Origin: an uncultured SAR116 cluster alpha proteobacterium
GTDB taxonomy: Bacteria; Pseudomonadota; Alphaproteobacteria; Puniceispirillales; Marisalimonadaceae
Reading direction: 5' to 3'
Length of the DNA stretch: 64,000 bases
NCBI GenBank assembly: GCA_902619805.1
Contig: CACNGC010000005.1
Location: 1 to 64,000 of the forward strand
Shown here one piece after another: positions 28,722 through 37,550 of the stretch. The notes under the pieces were generated by a model. The model worked only from the letters and a program-made list of their open reading frames with translations. It did not search any database and had not been told where the DNA came from. Numbering within the stretch: the stretch's first letter is position 1; each line of letters starts with the position of its first letter. Both the position numbers and the translations under genes were made by a program.

Positions 28722-29711
28722 CTAATTATAATCACTTAATTTATAAGCAAGCCTTACTGCTGTTTTACCTGGGAATAATCTTTTGGAAGGCATAATTAGT
28801 ATAGTTTCTTTGTAGGGAGCACGTATATCTTCTTGATCATCTTTCCCAATCAACACTCCCTTTTTTAAGATTTCAAAACCTTGCCAATCTTGATCAAATT
28901 TAAAATTTTCACTTTTGATAGTTATAATTTTCCCAACCTTATAAACGTCGTTTTGAAAGTCTAATGTTTGATTATGATAGATAAAATCATCTGCGAAATT
29001 TTTATCCATTATTGATGTGGTTCTTAAAAATCTTATCATTGTTTCAATTGCAACAATCTCAGACGACTTAGCCCAATGTTGCCCACATTCAACAAGAAGA
29101 GCATTTTTTTGACTATCTATGTTGGAAAAACCAAGATAATCTCTCATTCTCATTCCTTCGTTATGTCCGGAATCAGATATTGTTGGCATCTTCATGCCTA
29201 CATCACAAGCAAGATCAATACCTTTATTTAACATTCCTGCCATCATAAGAGGTACACAAGGTTTTTGCATTGAATGTATATCTAACAAATAATCAACTTG
29301 AGAGACGATATTTTTAACTTCATTTGCTCTTAAAAATTCACTAGTTCTTTTTCTTTTAGGATCTTCTAGAACACCTTCTGCCCATAATCTATTAAAATCT
29401 TCTTCAACCCATCTTGTTCTATTTGGATTTTGAGGATCGAATGCTAAATAAGCCTCAACATTCATAAAACCTAAAGTTAATTTTCCACTTAATGGCCTAT
29501 AGTCATTTTTAAGAAACCAATCTATAGCAAGTGCCCCACACGGTTCATTACCATGTACTATTGATGATATAAAAACGTGTGGACCACTTAAACTACTATC
29601 TAATGTAATAACATAGTCAATACCTGTGTTAGATCTTTTGTAAGGTGAAATGTCAGGATTAATTAATTCAACTGGAAATTCATTTTTATAATCTAATTTA
29701 GGATCATTCAT
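28722..29711 (-). CDS. succinylglutamate desuccinylase/aspartoacylase-family zinc hydrolase
   Basis: A 329-residue M14-like zinc carboxypeptidase-fold enzyme. Zinc ligands are seen in VHGNEPCG near 54-60 (His and Glu) and LLDIHSMQ near 142 (His); EEDFNRLWAEG and LLVECGQHW further define the AstE/aspartoacylase family. These enzymes remove an acyl group from an N-acyl amino acid. It is the last gene of the minus-strand trio behind the fused ATPase, 10 bases away, which fits hydrolysis of an imported acyl amino acid. Confidence 0.83.
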   Translation of the reverse strand: MNDPKLDYKNEFPVELINPDISPYKRSNTGIDYVITLDSSLSGPHVFISSIVHGNEPCGALAIDWFLKNDYRPLSGKLTLGFMNVEAYLAFDPQNPNRTRWVEEDFNRLWAEGVLEDPKRKRTSEFLRANEVKNIVSQVDYLLDIHSMQKPCVPLMMAGMLNKGIDLACDVGMKMPTISDSGHNEGMRMRDYLGFSNIDSQKNALLVECGQHWAKSSEIVAIETMIRFLRTTSIMDKNFADDFIYHNQTLDFQNDVYKVGKIITIKSENFKFDQDWQGFEILKKGVLIGKDDQEDIRAPYKETILIMPSKRLFPGKTAVRLAYKLSDYN

Positions 29712-29721
29712 AATTTTAAAT

Positions 29722-31626
29722 TTAAACCTTCATTCCATCAAATGGTTTTACGTAGTGATCTTCTCCTAGTTTAATCATTTGAATGTATTCGGGTTCATAG
29801 CCTATTGGCCTTAATAAACTTGGAATTTCATCATTCATTAAGTTTAACTTCTTTTTTCTCTTGGTTGGATCTGCAATTGGAACTGCTTCCATCAATTTTT
29901 TTGTGTAAGGGTGTTGAGGATTTTCAAAAATTTGGCTTCTAAGTCCAATTTCAACTATTTCACCCAGATACATTACACCTATTCTATGACTTACTCTCTC
30001 AATTACAGCCATATCATGGCTTATGAATAAATATGTTAAACCAAATTCTTCTTGTAGTTCCATCATCAAGTTTACTACTTGAGCCTGAATAGAAACATCT
30101 AGCGCTGAAACTGCTTCATCAGCTATTATTAATTTAGGCTCTAATGCTAAGGCTCTTGCTATCCCAATTCTTTGTCTCTGTCCTCCAGAGAGTTCATGTG
30201 GATATCTAGAGTAATATTGTTCATCAAGTCCAACACGATTTAATAGTTTTATTACCCTGCTATTAGATGCTAGTTTTGGTTCTAATCCATGAACCATAAT
30301 TGGTTCAGCGATAATTTGACCTACAGTCATTCTTGGATTTAGAGAAGCAAAAGGATCTTGGAAAATCATTTGCATCTTTTTTCTATACTGTATCATTTCT
30401 TTGTTATTTAAATCTGTTAAGTCTATACCTTCAAAAAAAACCTTACCTCTTGTTGGCGACGTTAATCCTATTATGCTTCTTCCAGTTGTAGATTTCCCAC
30501 ATCCACTCTCACCAACTAATCCAAGTGTTTCTCCTGGTTGTAAACTAAAGCTAATATTTTCAACAGCGTGTATATTGCCACCTGCTCTTCCAAAGTCTTG
30601 CTTAATTAAAAACCTTGTTGTTAAACCCTTAACTTCAAGCAATGGAGAAGAAGTTCTGTTAACCGTATCTTTCATTTCAACAACTTTTTTTGTAGAAATT
30701 TTCTCTTTATTTTTGAGACCAGAGGATTTGACATCTTTGACATTAAGATTAATAAATTTTGCAGGCAGTTTTTTACCAACCATACTTCCTAGTTTTGGAA
30801 CAGCCGCTAATAAAGACCTTGTGTATGGATGTTTAGGATTTTGGAATATTTCAATAGCTGTACCTTCTTCAACTTTTTTACCTGCAAACATAACAACTAC
30901 TCTGTCAGCCACCTCTGCAACAACTCCCATATCATGAGTTATGAACATTACTGACATGCCTATATCTCTTTGTAACATTTTTATTAAATCTAATATTTGT
31001 GCTTGAATTGTGACATCTAATGCCGTTGTAGGCTCATCTGCAATTAACAGTGATGGCTTGCAACTTAATGCCATCGCAATCATAACTCTTTGCCTCATTC
31101 CACCAGAAAGTTCGTGTGGATATTGGTTTAACCTTTTTTCTGGTTCAGGTATTCTTACCAATTTGATCATTTCAAGTGCAATTTCAAAAGCTTCTTTTTT
31201 TGTTTTACCTTGATGCTTAATTATTGTTTCAGTAATTTGCATACCAATAGTAAAAACTGGATTAAGTGATGTCATAGGTTCTTGAAAGATCATTGAAATA
31301 TCATTACCTCTGATATCTCTCATTTTTTCTTGATTAAGCTGGGTTAAATTTTGATTAAGATTGTTTTTTGATTGAAGGTTTATTTCACCAGAAACTATTT
31401 TACCTCCAGAGTAATCAGTCAGTCTCATTAAAGATAACGCCGTAACAGACTTACCTGAGCCTGATTCACCTACAATTGCAATAGTCTCACCTTTATTGAT
31501 GTTAAAAGAAATGCCATCAACAGCTTTTACTACCTTATCTTTTAATTGAAATTGAACTTTAAGATCTTTTACTTCAACAACTGATTTAGTAATTTTATTG
31601 TTAGTATTCAAATTACTTTTATTCAT
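29722..31626 (-). CDS. fused two-domain ABC transporter ATP-binding protein (DppD-DppF fusion, GsiA-like)
   Basis: A 634-residue ATPase with two complete ABC domains. First half: Walker A GESGSGKSVT near 54, signature LSGGMRQRVMIAMALS near 172, Walker B LLIADEPTTALD. Second half: Walker A GESGCGKSTTGRS near 376, MIFQDPFASLNPRMTVGQII, signature LSGGQRQRIGIARALALEP near 480 and LIIADEAVSALD. Each half ends with the peptide-transporter C-terminal extension; both have the HPYT motif. It must serve the DppBC-like permeases encoded on the other strand. The start overlaps the end of the N-formylglutamate amidohydrolase gene (ATGA). Confidence 0.92.
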   Translation of the reverse strand: MNKSNLNTNNKITKSVVEVKDLKVQFQLKDKVVKAVDGISFNINKGETIAIVGESGSGKSVTALSLMRLTDYSGGKIVSGEINLQSKNNLNQNLTQLNQEKMRDIRGNDISMIFQEPMTSLNPVFTIGMQITETIIKHQGKTKKEAFEIALEMIKLVRIPEPEKRLNQYPHELSGGMRQRVMIAMALSCKPSLLIADEPTTALDVTIQAQILDLIKMLQRDIGMSVMFITHDMGVVAEVADRVVVMFAGKKVEEGTAIEIFQNPKHPYTRSLLAAVPKLGSMVGKKLPAKFINLNVKDVKSSGLKNKEKISTKKVVEMKDTVNRTSSPLLEVKGLTTRFLIKQDFGRAGGNIHAVENISFSLQPGETLGLVGESGCGKSTTGRSIIGLTSPTRGKVFFEGIDLTDLNNKEMIQYRKKMQMIFQDPFASLNPRMTVGQIIAEPIMVHGLEPKLASNSRVIKLLNRVGLDEQYYSRYPHELSGGQRQRIGIARALALEPKLIIADEAVSALDVSIQAQVVNLMMELQEEFGLTYLFISHDMAVIERVSHRIGVMYLGEIVEIGLRSQIFENPQHPYTKKLMEAVPIADPTKRKKKLNLMNDEIPSLLRPIGYEPEYIQMIKLGEDHYVKPFDGMKV

Positions 31627-32489
31627 AAAACACCTTTTTCGATTTGTAATTTAATCTCATTTAACAAACTTCTAATATTTGTTTTTAAAAGGTCAAAATT
31701 GTCTAATTTTATTCTTGTTATTTCATCCATATATAGTCTTCTATTAACTTCAATTTGAACTGAATTCTTATTTATTTTAGGATCACTATAAGCATCTGTA
31801 AGCTCCATACCTTTATATGGATCATTAATATCAACAGAGTAGTTTAAACTTCTCAAAAAATCTACAATAAGGTCAGTAAATTCTCTTTTACAGGATGTTC
31901 TATCTCTATCACCAATAACAAAATCTGGTCTTCTAGTACCTTTATCTTGATCTGACATCGCTGTCGCTTTATTTTGCATTGAATGAGCGTTAATGTGATA
32001 AAATTTTCCAAAATTCTGATAAGTACTACTCATAATTTCTTTTAGTTTTTTATGGTAAGGTCTATGAAAATTTTTAACCCTGTGGATGAATTCACTGAAT
32101 TTTATTTTATTTGCATACATGGGCTCTCCGTTTGGAGGAATGCGCAACCAAATCAGACCAATCCCTAATTCACTCTTAATTGTAGGGTTGAATAAAAATT
32201 TATCTTTCTTGACGTCAAAATCAATAAGTTCTTCACTTGGAAAATCAGTTTCTGCTCTGTTAGGATCTATATAAGATCTAGGAAAATTAGCATTTAAGAT
32301 TACACCACCTATTTCAGAAACATAATTATATAATTCATCAACATATGAGTCTTCTGCTTGTCTTAACTTTGAAAATTCAGCTTGATGATTAAAATCAGAT
32401 GGATAAATAACTCCACTATGAGGTGAGTCGACTATTAAAGGAATAGATTGACCTTCTTCTCCATCAACGTTTAAAATCATATCTAACAA
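31623..32489 (-). CDS. N-formylglutamate amidohydrolase-family protein
   Basis: A 288-residue member of the FGase (HutG2-like) family, which splits N-formylglutamate to formate and glutamate in some histidine pathways and acts on other N-acyl amino acids in relatives. Characteristic pieces are IPLIVDSPHSGVIYPSDF near 16-33, RQAEDSYVDELY near 44, ANFPRSYIDPNRAETDF near 64-80 and YHINAHSMQNKA near 163. The proposed TTG start has AAGGA seven bases upstream; an ATG lies three codons later. First gene of the trio with the fused ATPase and the aspartoacylase-like enzyme. No hut genes are near, so a role in transport-linked deacylation is more likely. Confidence 0.82.
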   Translation of the reverse strand: MLDMILNVDGEEGQSIPLIVDSPHSGVIYPSDFNHQAEFSKLRQAEDSYVDELYNYVSEIGGVILNANFPRSYIDPNRAETDFPSEELIDFDVKKDKFLFNPTIKSELGIGLIWLRIPPNGEPMYANKIKFSEFIHRVKNFHRPYHKKLKEIMSSTYQNFGKFYHINAHSMQNKATAMSDQDKGTRRPDFVIGDRDRTSCKREFTDLIVDFLRSLNYSVDINDPYKGMELTDAYSDPKINKNSVQIEVNRRLYMDEITRIKLDNFDLLKTNIRSLLNEIKLQIEKGVL

Positions 32490-32539
32490 AAAGAATTCCT
32501 TATTTTCAAAAAGTATAAATATTATTGAGTGTAGTAAAA

Positions 32540-33712
32540 ATGAATATCAAGCAAAAAATTAAAGATATAGTTCCAGAAATGAGAGAATGGAGACATCAAA
32601 TACATGAGAAACCAGAAATAGCATATCAAGAAAAAGTTACATCTACATTTATTGCCAATAAATTAAAAGATTTTGGTTTAGAAGTAATTGAAGAATTTGG
32701 TGAAACAGGTGTTATAGGAATTATTCAAGGAAAAGAAAATAAAGGACAAGAAAAATCTATTGCGATTCGAGCAGATATGGATGCACTTCCAATGACTGAA
32801 AAGACTAATTTGCCGTATTCTTCAAAAAATGAAGGGACAATGCATGCTTGTGGGCATGATGGACATTCTACAATGTTATTAGGAGCTGCAAAATATTTGT
32901 CAGAAACAAAAAATTTTTATGGAAAAGTTTATTGTGTTTTTCAACCCGCTGAAGAAGGTGGTAATGCAGGGGCTAAAGCAATGATTGATGATGGTCTTTT
33001 TAACAAATTTAAAATCGATAGTGTTTGGGGAATTCATAACTGGCCGGGTTTTCCAGTTGGTGAAGCAGTTATTCATGAGGGTTTTGCTATGGCCGGAGGT
33101 GATATTATTGTAATTGAAGTAAAAGGTAAAGGTGGACATGCAGCACAACCTCAATATGCAAATGATCCTATGGTAGCTGCTGGATTAACTATCACTGCAC
33201 TTCAAAGTTTAATATCAAGACAATTAGATCCTTTTAAAAGTGCTGTCTTATCTATAACAAAAATTGAAGGTGGATCTGCATTTAATGTAATCCCTGACAC
33301 AGTAACTATTGGTGGAACACTTAGATCTACAGATCAAAAAAATAGAAATGAAATGCTAGATAAAATAAAAAAAGTTACGTCTAATACTTGTGCAATTAGT
33401 AATTGTGAAGTGAATATTGAAATTCGTCCTGGATATCCGCCGACTATAAACAACAAGGAATGCGCTAAACTTGCTTCTAAAATTTTTAAAAAAACTTTTG
33501 GTGACAAATCAATTAATTTAAAAGAAACGCCAACAATGGGTTCAGAAGATTTTTCTTATATGCTAAAAGAAAAACCTGGAGCATATATATGGCTTGGCGC
33601 TGGGGCAAGCTCAGAGAAGCTACATAGTCCCTTCTATGATTTTAATGATGAACTTTTACCCATTGGAGCTCAATACTGGACAGATCTAGCTGAAAATATT
33701 CTGGTTGAATAA
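32540..33712 (+). CDS. M20-family amidohydrolase (hippurate hydrolase/N-acyl amino acid deacylase type)
   Basis: A 390-residue metallo-amidohydrolase. Metal-binding signature HACGHDGHSTMLLGAAKYL near 100-118, the EEGG pair near 138, HNWPG near 168, the lid domain start KGKGGHAAQPQYANDPM near 190, and the C-terminal metal ligand in TMGSEDFSYML near 345. Relatives remove acyl groups from aromatic or aliphatic N-acyl amino acids. The ATG at 32540 is preferred to a TTG 15 bases earlier. It is divergent from the formylglutamate amidohydrolase trio by about 50 bases, so the locus has three amide-cleaving enzymes around one peptide-type transporter. Confidence 0.88.
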   Translation: MNIKQKIKDIVPEMREWRHQIHEKPEIAYQEKVTSTFIANKLKDFGLEVIEEFGETGVIGIIQGKENKGQEKSIAIRADMDALPMTEKTNLPYSSKNEGTMHACGHDGHSTMLLGAAKYLSETKNFYGKVYCVFQPAEEGGNAGAKAMIDDGLFNKFKIDSVWGIHNWPGFPVGEAVIHEGFAMAGGDIIVIEVKGKGGHAAQPQYANDPMVAAGLTITALQSLISRQLDPFKSAVLSITKIEGGSAFNVIPDTVTIGGTLRSTDQKNRNEMLDKIKKVTSNTCAISNCEVNIEIRPGYPPTINNKECAKLASKIFKKTFGDKSINLKETPTMGSEDFSYMLKEKPGAYIWLGAGASSEKLHSPFYDFNDELLPIGAQYWTDLAENILVE

Positions 33713-33715
33713 AGT

Positions 33716-34447
33716 TCATATTAGAATTTTCCCATTTATATAACTTTGAGCTTCTTGTGTCTTTGGCTTTTTGAAGAAGTTTATAGCTTTTGTTTGTTCA
33801 AGGAGTTTACCTTTATTAAAAAAAAGTATTTCCTTAGCTAATCTTTTTGCTTGGCCCATATCATGTGTAGTTAAGATTATGGTCTTCCCTTTTTTATTTT
33901 CATCTAAAATTATTTCTTCAATTAAATTTAAACTATAGGGATCTAAATTGGCGGTTGGCTCATCTAAAAGTAATAGAGAAGGATCAATTAACAAAGCCCT
34001 TGCAAGAGATAATCTTTGTTGCTCTCCACCTGACAATAATCTAGCGGGTTTGTCCTTGTAAATATCTAAACCTACTCTTTGTAAAAGATATGTAATTTCA
34101 AGATTAGATATCTTATTTTTTTTCTCTAATACAAATTGCATATTCTCTAAAACAGTTCTTCTTAGAAGTGTAGGCTTTTGAAAAACTAGTGCTATCTCTT
34201 TTCTTATGTGATCATTTATTTGTCTTGAATTAAAATAAATTTTTCCGGAATCGACCCCAATTAATCCGTTTATGCTTTTAAGAAACATACTCTTGCCGGC
34301 TCCATTAGGACCTAAAATTGCAATAATTGATTCGTTATGAATTTTACAATTAATTTTATCCAAAATTTTAATTTCACCTAATAAAAGTGATAAATTAGAT
34401 ACAACTATAGGAGTTAATGATTTTGATTTTTTTTGGTTATCAAACAT
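33716..34447 (-). CDS. tupC: tungstate-type ABC transporter ATP-binding protein
   Basis: A 243-residue ABC ATPase. Walker A GPNGAGKSMFLKS near 47, Q-loop LVFQKPTLLRRTVLENM near 88, signature LSGGEQQRLSLARAL near 140, Walker B LLLLDEPTANLD and the switch LTTHDMGQAKRLA. Alone this would be a generic phosphate/molybdate/tungstate ATPase; the tupB and tupA genes next door give the substrate. It starts within the end of tupB (8-base overlap). Confidence 0.85.
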   Translation of the reverse strand: MFDNQKKSKSLTPIVVSNLSLLLGEIKILDKINCKIHNESIIAILGPNGAGKSMFLKSINGLIGVDSGKIYFNSRQINDHIRKEIALVFQKPTLLRRTVLENMQFVLEKKNKISNLEITYLLQRVGLDIYKDKPARLLSGGEQQRLSLARALLIDPSLLLLDEPTANLDPYSLNLIEEIILDENKKGKTIILTTHDMGQAKRLAKEILFFNKGKLLEQTKAINFFKKPKTQEAQSYINGKILI

Positions 34448-35141
34448 ACATTCTCCTTTTAGCTTTAGTTTTTAAAGTAATTAGAATTAGGTTTATAATT
34501 AGGGCAATCAATAAGAGGATAATACCTAAGGCTAAAGCCAAAGATAAATTTCCCTTAGACGTTTCCAAAGCAATTGTAGTCGTCATAACTCTTGTTAAGT
34601 GATCGATATTACCACCTACAATTATTACAGCGCCAACTTCAGAGATTGCTCTACCAAACCCAGCTAAAATTACTGTTAAAATTGAATATCTAGCATCATA
34701 CAAATATGCGATAAGAGCTTTATGAGACGAAATGACTAGAGATTTAAAAAGATCTTTATATTCTTCATTAATTTCTTCGATTATTTGAGCTGTTAATGAG
34801 ACAATAATAGGAATAATCAAAATCATTTGAGCAATAATCATAGCCGTAGGTGTGTATAAAAAACCTAACCAACCAAATGGACCAGATCGTGAAATTAACA
34901 AATATACAATTAAACCTACGACAACTGGAGGCAAACCCATCATGGCATTAAATATAATTAAAACAGTATCTCTACCCCAAAAATTTTTAATAGCTAAATA
35001 TGTCCCAATTGGTAAAGCGACTAAACAAGATAAAAGTAATGAAAGACAACTAACTTTCATTGAAAGTAGAAGTATCTCAAAAAAATCTTTATCTAGATTT
35101 AAAACTAAATCAAATGCATGCGTAAATGACTCTAATATCAT
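34440..35141 (-). CDS. tupB: tungstate-type ABC transporter permease
   Basis: A 233-residue permease with about five to six hydrophobic segments. It shows SCLVALPIGTYLAI near 38, MMGLPPVVVGLIVYLLISRSGPFG near 66-90 (the TupB-type segment) and the ATPase-docking region ARYSILTVILAGFGRAISEVGAVIIVGGN near 150-178. It belongs with tupC downstream and tupA divergent upstream. Molybdate permease ModB is related, but the TupA partner favours tungstate. Confidence 0.87.
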   Translation of the reverse strand: MILESFTHAFDLVLNLDKDFFEILLLSMKVSCLSLLLSCLVALPIGTYLAIKNFWGRDTVLIIFNAMMGLPPVVVGLIVYLLISRSGPFGWLGFLYTPTAMIIAQMILIIPIIVSLTAQIIEEINEEYKDLFKSLVISSHKALIAYLYDARYSILTVILAGFGRAISEVGAVIIVGGNIDHLTRVMTTTIALETSKGNLSLALALGIILLLIALIINLILITLKTKAKRRMYV

Positions 35142-35161
35142 ACAAAATTACCTTGATTATT

Positions 35162-35200
35162 TATGTTTAAATATGTTAAATTATGTGAAATTTACATAAT
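35162..35200. promoter_or_regulatory. repeat array in the tupB-tupA divergent promoter region
   Basis: Three direct copies of TATGTNNAA start at 35162, 35172 and 35182, that is exactly one helical turn apart. The third overlaps a perfect 7-base inverted repeat, ATTATGT - 7 bases - ACATAAT (35180-35200). The array lies in the only gap between tupCB and tupA and is a plausible operator for a metal-oxyanion regulator. The ModE-like or HTH-binding-protein genes 3-4 kb away are candidates; binding is inference. Confidence 0.45.
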
Positions 35201-35222
35201 ATGCAATGAATTTTACTTTTTG

Positions 35223-36038
35223 ATGTTTGTTTTATCTAAAAATTTATTTTTATTAGTTCTACTATTTATTCTTCCAAAGTTTAGCTTTGGTAAAGAGTCA
35301 TTAATTATTCAATCAACCACCTCTACTTATAATTCTGGATTTTATAATTACATACTCCCAATAGTAAAATCAGAAATTAATGTAGATGCACATGTAGTAT
35401 CTGTTGGTACTGGTGCAGCATTAAAAAACGCCAGTAATTGTGATGGTGATGTTGTCATAGTTCATGCAAAAGAAAGAGAATTAGATTTTGTTAAAAAAGG
35501 CTTTGGCATAAATAGAAAAGACCTTATGTACAATGATTTCATAATTATTGGACCTAAAGAAAACCCAGCGCAAATAAATGATAAAGACAGTCCATTAGAA
35601 GCATTTAAAAAAATATTTAAAACATCATCTATCTTCGTCTCACGAGGTGATAATTCAGGTACTCATTTTAAAGAAATGAGCATTTGGAAAAAAACTAAAT
35701 TAAATCCATTAACGTTTTCGGGTAGATGGTATAGAGAAGCTGGGTCTGGAATGGGTGCAACTCTAAATTTAGCAAATGGTATGGGAGCCTATACTATTAC
35801 AGATAGAGCATCATGGATAAATTTTAATAATAAAGACGAATTGAAAATGTTTACCGAAAAAAGTGATATTTTATTTAATCAGTATGGAATTACACTAGTA
35901 AACCCATCTAGATGCCCAAGTATAAAATTTAATATTGCCAATAAGTTTATCAAATGGATTACCTCCTCTGAAGGACAAACCAAAATAAAGGCATTTAAAG
36001 TAAAAGGTGAGCAATTATTTTTTCCAAATGCTAACTAA
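35223..36038 (+). CDS. tupA: tungstate ABC transporter substrate-binding protein
   Basis: A periplasmic oxyanion-binding protein of 271 residues, start ATG at 35223 chosen because the signal peptide MFVLSKNLFLLVLLFI begins there; an upstream in-frame ATG adds 20 residues that do not look like a signal. The mature start has the TupA hallmark QSTTSTYNSGFYNYILP near 31-47, then VGTGAALKNASNCDGDVVIVHAKERE near 66-92 and SRGDNSGTHFKE near 140. These loops bind tungstate far better than molybdate in characterised TupA. It is divergent from tupBC and converges with the Lrp gene, overlapping by four bases. Confidence 0.9.
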   Translation: MFVLSKNLFLLVLLFILPKFSFGKESLIIQSTTSTYNSGFYNYILPIVKSEINVDAHVVSVGTGAALKNASNCDGDVVIVHAKERELDFVKKGFGINRKDLMYNDFIIIGPKENPAQINDKDSPLEAFKKIFKTSSIFVSRGDNSGTHFKEMSIWKKTKLNPLTFSGRWYREAGSGMGATLNLANGMGAYTITDRASWINFNNKDELKMFTEKSDILFNQYGITLVNPSRCPSIKFNIANKFIKWITSSEGQTKIKAFKVKGEQLFFPNAN

Positions 36039-36505
36039 TTCTTAAATTGATTAAGAGGTAAAATATGAGAGTTTTTCATTTCTTGAAGGGATATACTTGA
36101 AGACATTTTAGTAAACTCAAGCTCCCCAATTAACTTCTGTTGAAAATTATCATACTCTTCTATGCTTGGAGTAACAATCTTTAGCATGTAATCCGTATCT
36201 GAACCTGTAAGCCTATGAGTTTCAATTATTTCGTCATATTTGTTTATTATATTTTGAAATCTATCAATCCAGTCTTTTGAATGATGACTTACTCTAATTG
36301 ATAAAAAAACAACAATTGATAAGTTAATAGCTTTTCTATTAAGAACAATTGTTCTCGCAGAAATAACACCTACTTCTTCCATTTTTTTTATTCTGTTCCA
36401 ACACGGGGTTGGAGACACACCCACTCTCTTCGAAATTTCAGATAGAGGTAACCCTGCATTTTTTTGAACGACGTTCAATATTTTGATATCAATATCATCT
36501 AACAT
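36035..36505 (-). CDS. Lrp/AsnC-family transcriptional regulator
   Basis: A 156-residue regulator. N-terminal winged helix: LDDIDIKILNVVQKNAGLPLSEIS and KRVGVSPTPCWNRIKKMEEVGVI near 1-50; C-terminal RAM ligand domain with HRLTGSDTDYMLKIVTPSIEEY near 102-123. The ATG at 36505 has GGAG seven bases upstream; the in-frame TTG 12 bases earlier contains that ribosome site. Lrp-type proteins respond to amino acids. The target is unclear: it stands alone between tupA and idnO, with an AT-rich 160-base upstream gap. Confidence 0.9.
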   Translation of the reverse strand: MLDDIDIKILNVVQKNAGLPLSEISKRVGVSPTPCWNRIKKMEEVGVISARTIVLNRKAINLSIVVFLSIRVSHHSKDWIDRFQNIINKYDEIIETHRLTGSDTDYMLKIVTPSIEEYDNFQQKLIGELEFTKMSSSISLQEMKNSHILPLNQFKN

Positions 36506-36672
36506 AACTATCTCCAAAAGAAAATTATTCTTTAAAAAATTATATATAATAGAATTTTTAAGAATTATAAAACATTTATATTAAAAAAACAGAAAATTTT
36601 TCTATTTCTAAAAGATTTAATCAAAAAGGAAAGATACATTTTTTTTAACAAAATTTATTTTTTAAGTAAAAA

Positions 36673-37443
36673 CTACAATGATGCGGTTATACCACCATCA
36701 ACATAAAGAGTATGACCGTTTACAAAATTTGAGGCTTCAGAACTTAAAAAGATACTAGCACCAACTAATTCATGAACCTCCCCCCACCTACCTGCTGGAG
36801 TTCTTTTTTTTAACCATGCTGTGAAATCACTGTCGGAAACAAGAGCCGCATTCAAAGGTGTATCAAAATAGCCTGGAGCAATAGCATTGCATTGAATACC
36901 ATATTTTGCCCAGTCTGTAGCCATACCTTTTGTAATGTTTCCTACGGCACCCTTTGTTGCTGTGTAAGGCGCAATCCCTGGTCTAGCTAATGATGTCTGT
37001 ACACTTGCTATATTTATAATTTTACCTTCGCCTCTTTTAATCATATATTTTACAACAGCTTGGCTTACATTAAAAACTGAAGAGATATTTGTCTTCAATA
37101 ATTCCTCAAACATTTTAGGTGGAAAGTCTTCTAAAGGAGTTCTAAACTGCATTCCAGCGTTGTTAATTAATATATCAATTGGCTTAATATCTTTTTCAAA
37201 TTTATCAACAGATCGCTTTGTCTGTTCATAATTAGTAACATCGAAGCATAATTGAAAGATATTTTGTTTAGTATTAATTGCTTCAGCTGATCGTTTTAAC
37301 TTTTCAGTATTTCTACCATTCAATATTATATCAGAGCCGGCATCAGCCAAACCCTTAGCTAAAGCATATCCAATTCCTTGTGATGAGCCGGTTATAAGAG
37401 TTGTTTTACCATTAAGATCAAATAATTTTAATCCTGAAACCAT
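36673..37443 (-). CDS. idnO: gluconate 5-dehydrogenase (SDR family)
   Basis: Short-chain dehydrogenase of 256 residues. Cofactor motif TGSSQGIGYALAKGLA near 17-32, NNAGMQFRTPLEDFP near 90-104, catalytic NIASVQTSLARPGIAPYTATKGAVG with Ser, Tyr and Lys near 140-166, and the IdnO-like APGYFDTPLN and WLKKRTPAGRWGE. It reduces 5-ketogluconate to gluconate. idnD is divergent 107 bases away, so together they turn L-idonate into gluconate through 5-ketogluconate. No gluconate kinase or transporter is nearby. Confidence 0.88.
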   Translation of the reverse strand: MVSGLKLFDLNGKTTLITGSSQGIGYALAKGLADAGSDIILNGRNTEKLKRSAEAINTKQNIFQLCFDVTNYEQTKRSVDKFEKDIKPIDILINNAGMQFRTPLEDFPPKMFEELLKTNISSVFNVSQAVVKYMIKRGEGKIINIASVQTSLARPGIAPYTATKGAVGNITKGMATDWAKYGIQCNAIAPGYFDTPLNAALVSDSDFTAWLKKRTPAGRWGEVHELVGASIFLSSEASNFVNGHTLYVDGGITASL

Positions 37444-37550
37444 TTCTTTTCCTTTTTGAATTTATGTAAAAGTACAGTAATAATAAAAAGATTGCCAATT
37501 ATCTTTCTAGAATTTAAGTTTTAATTTCAAATTAGATAAAGGCGTATTTA

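Noticed and set aside
30401..30937. Open frame of 178 codons on the plus strand
   Set aside because: Antisense to the fused ABC ATPase with its intact Walker and signature motifs.
36506..36672. Possible RNA gene in the gap between the Lrp and idnO genes
   Set aside because: Very AT-rich with no stable stem or tRNA-like feature; more likely promoter and untranslated leader.
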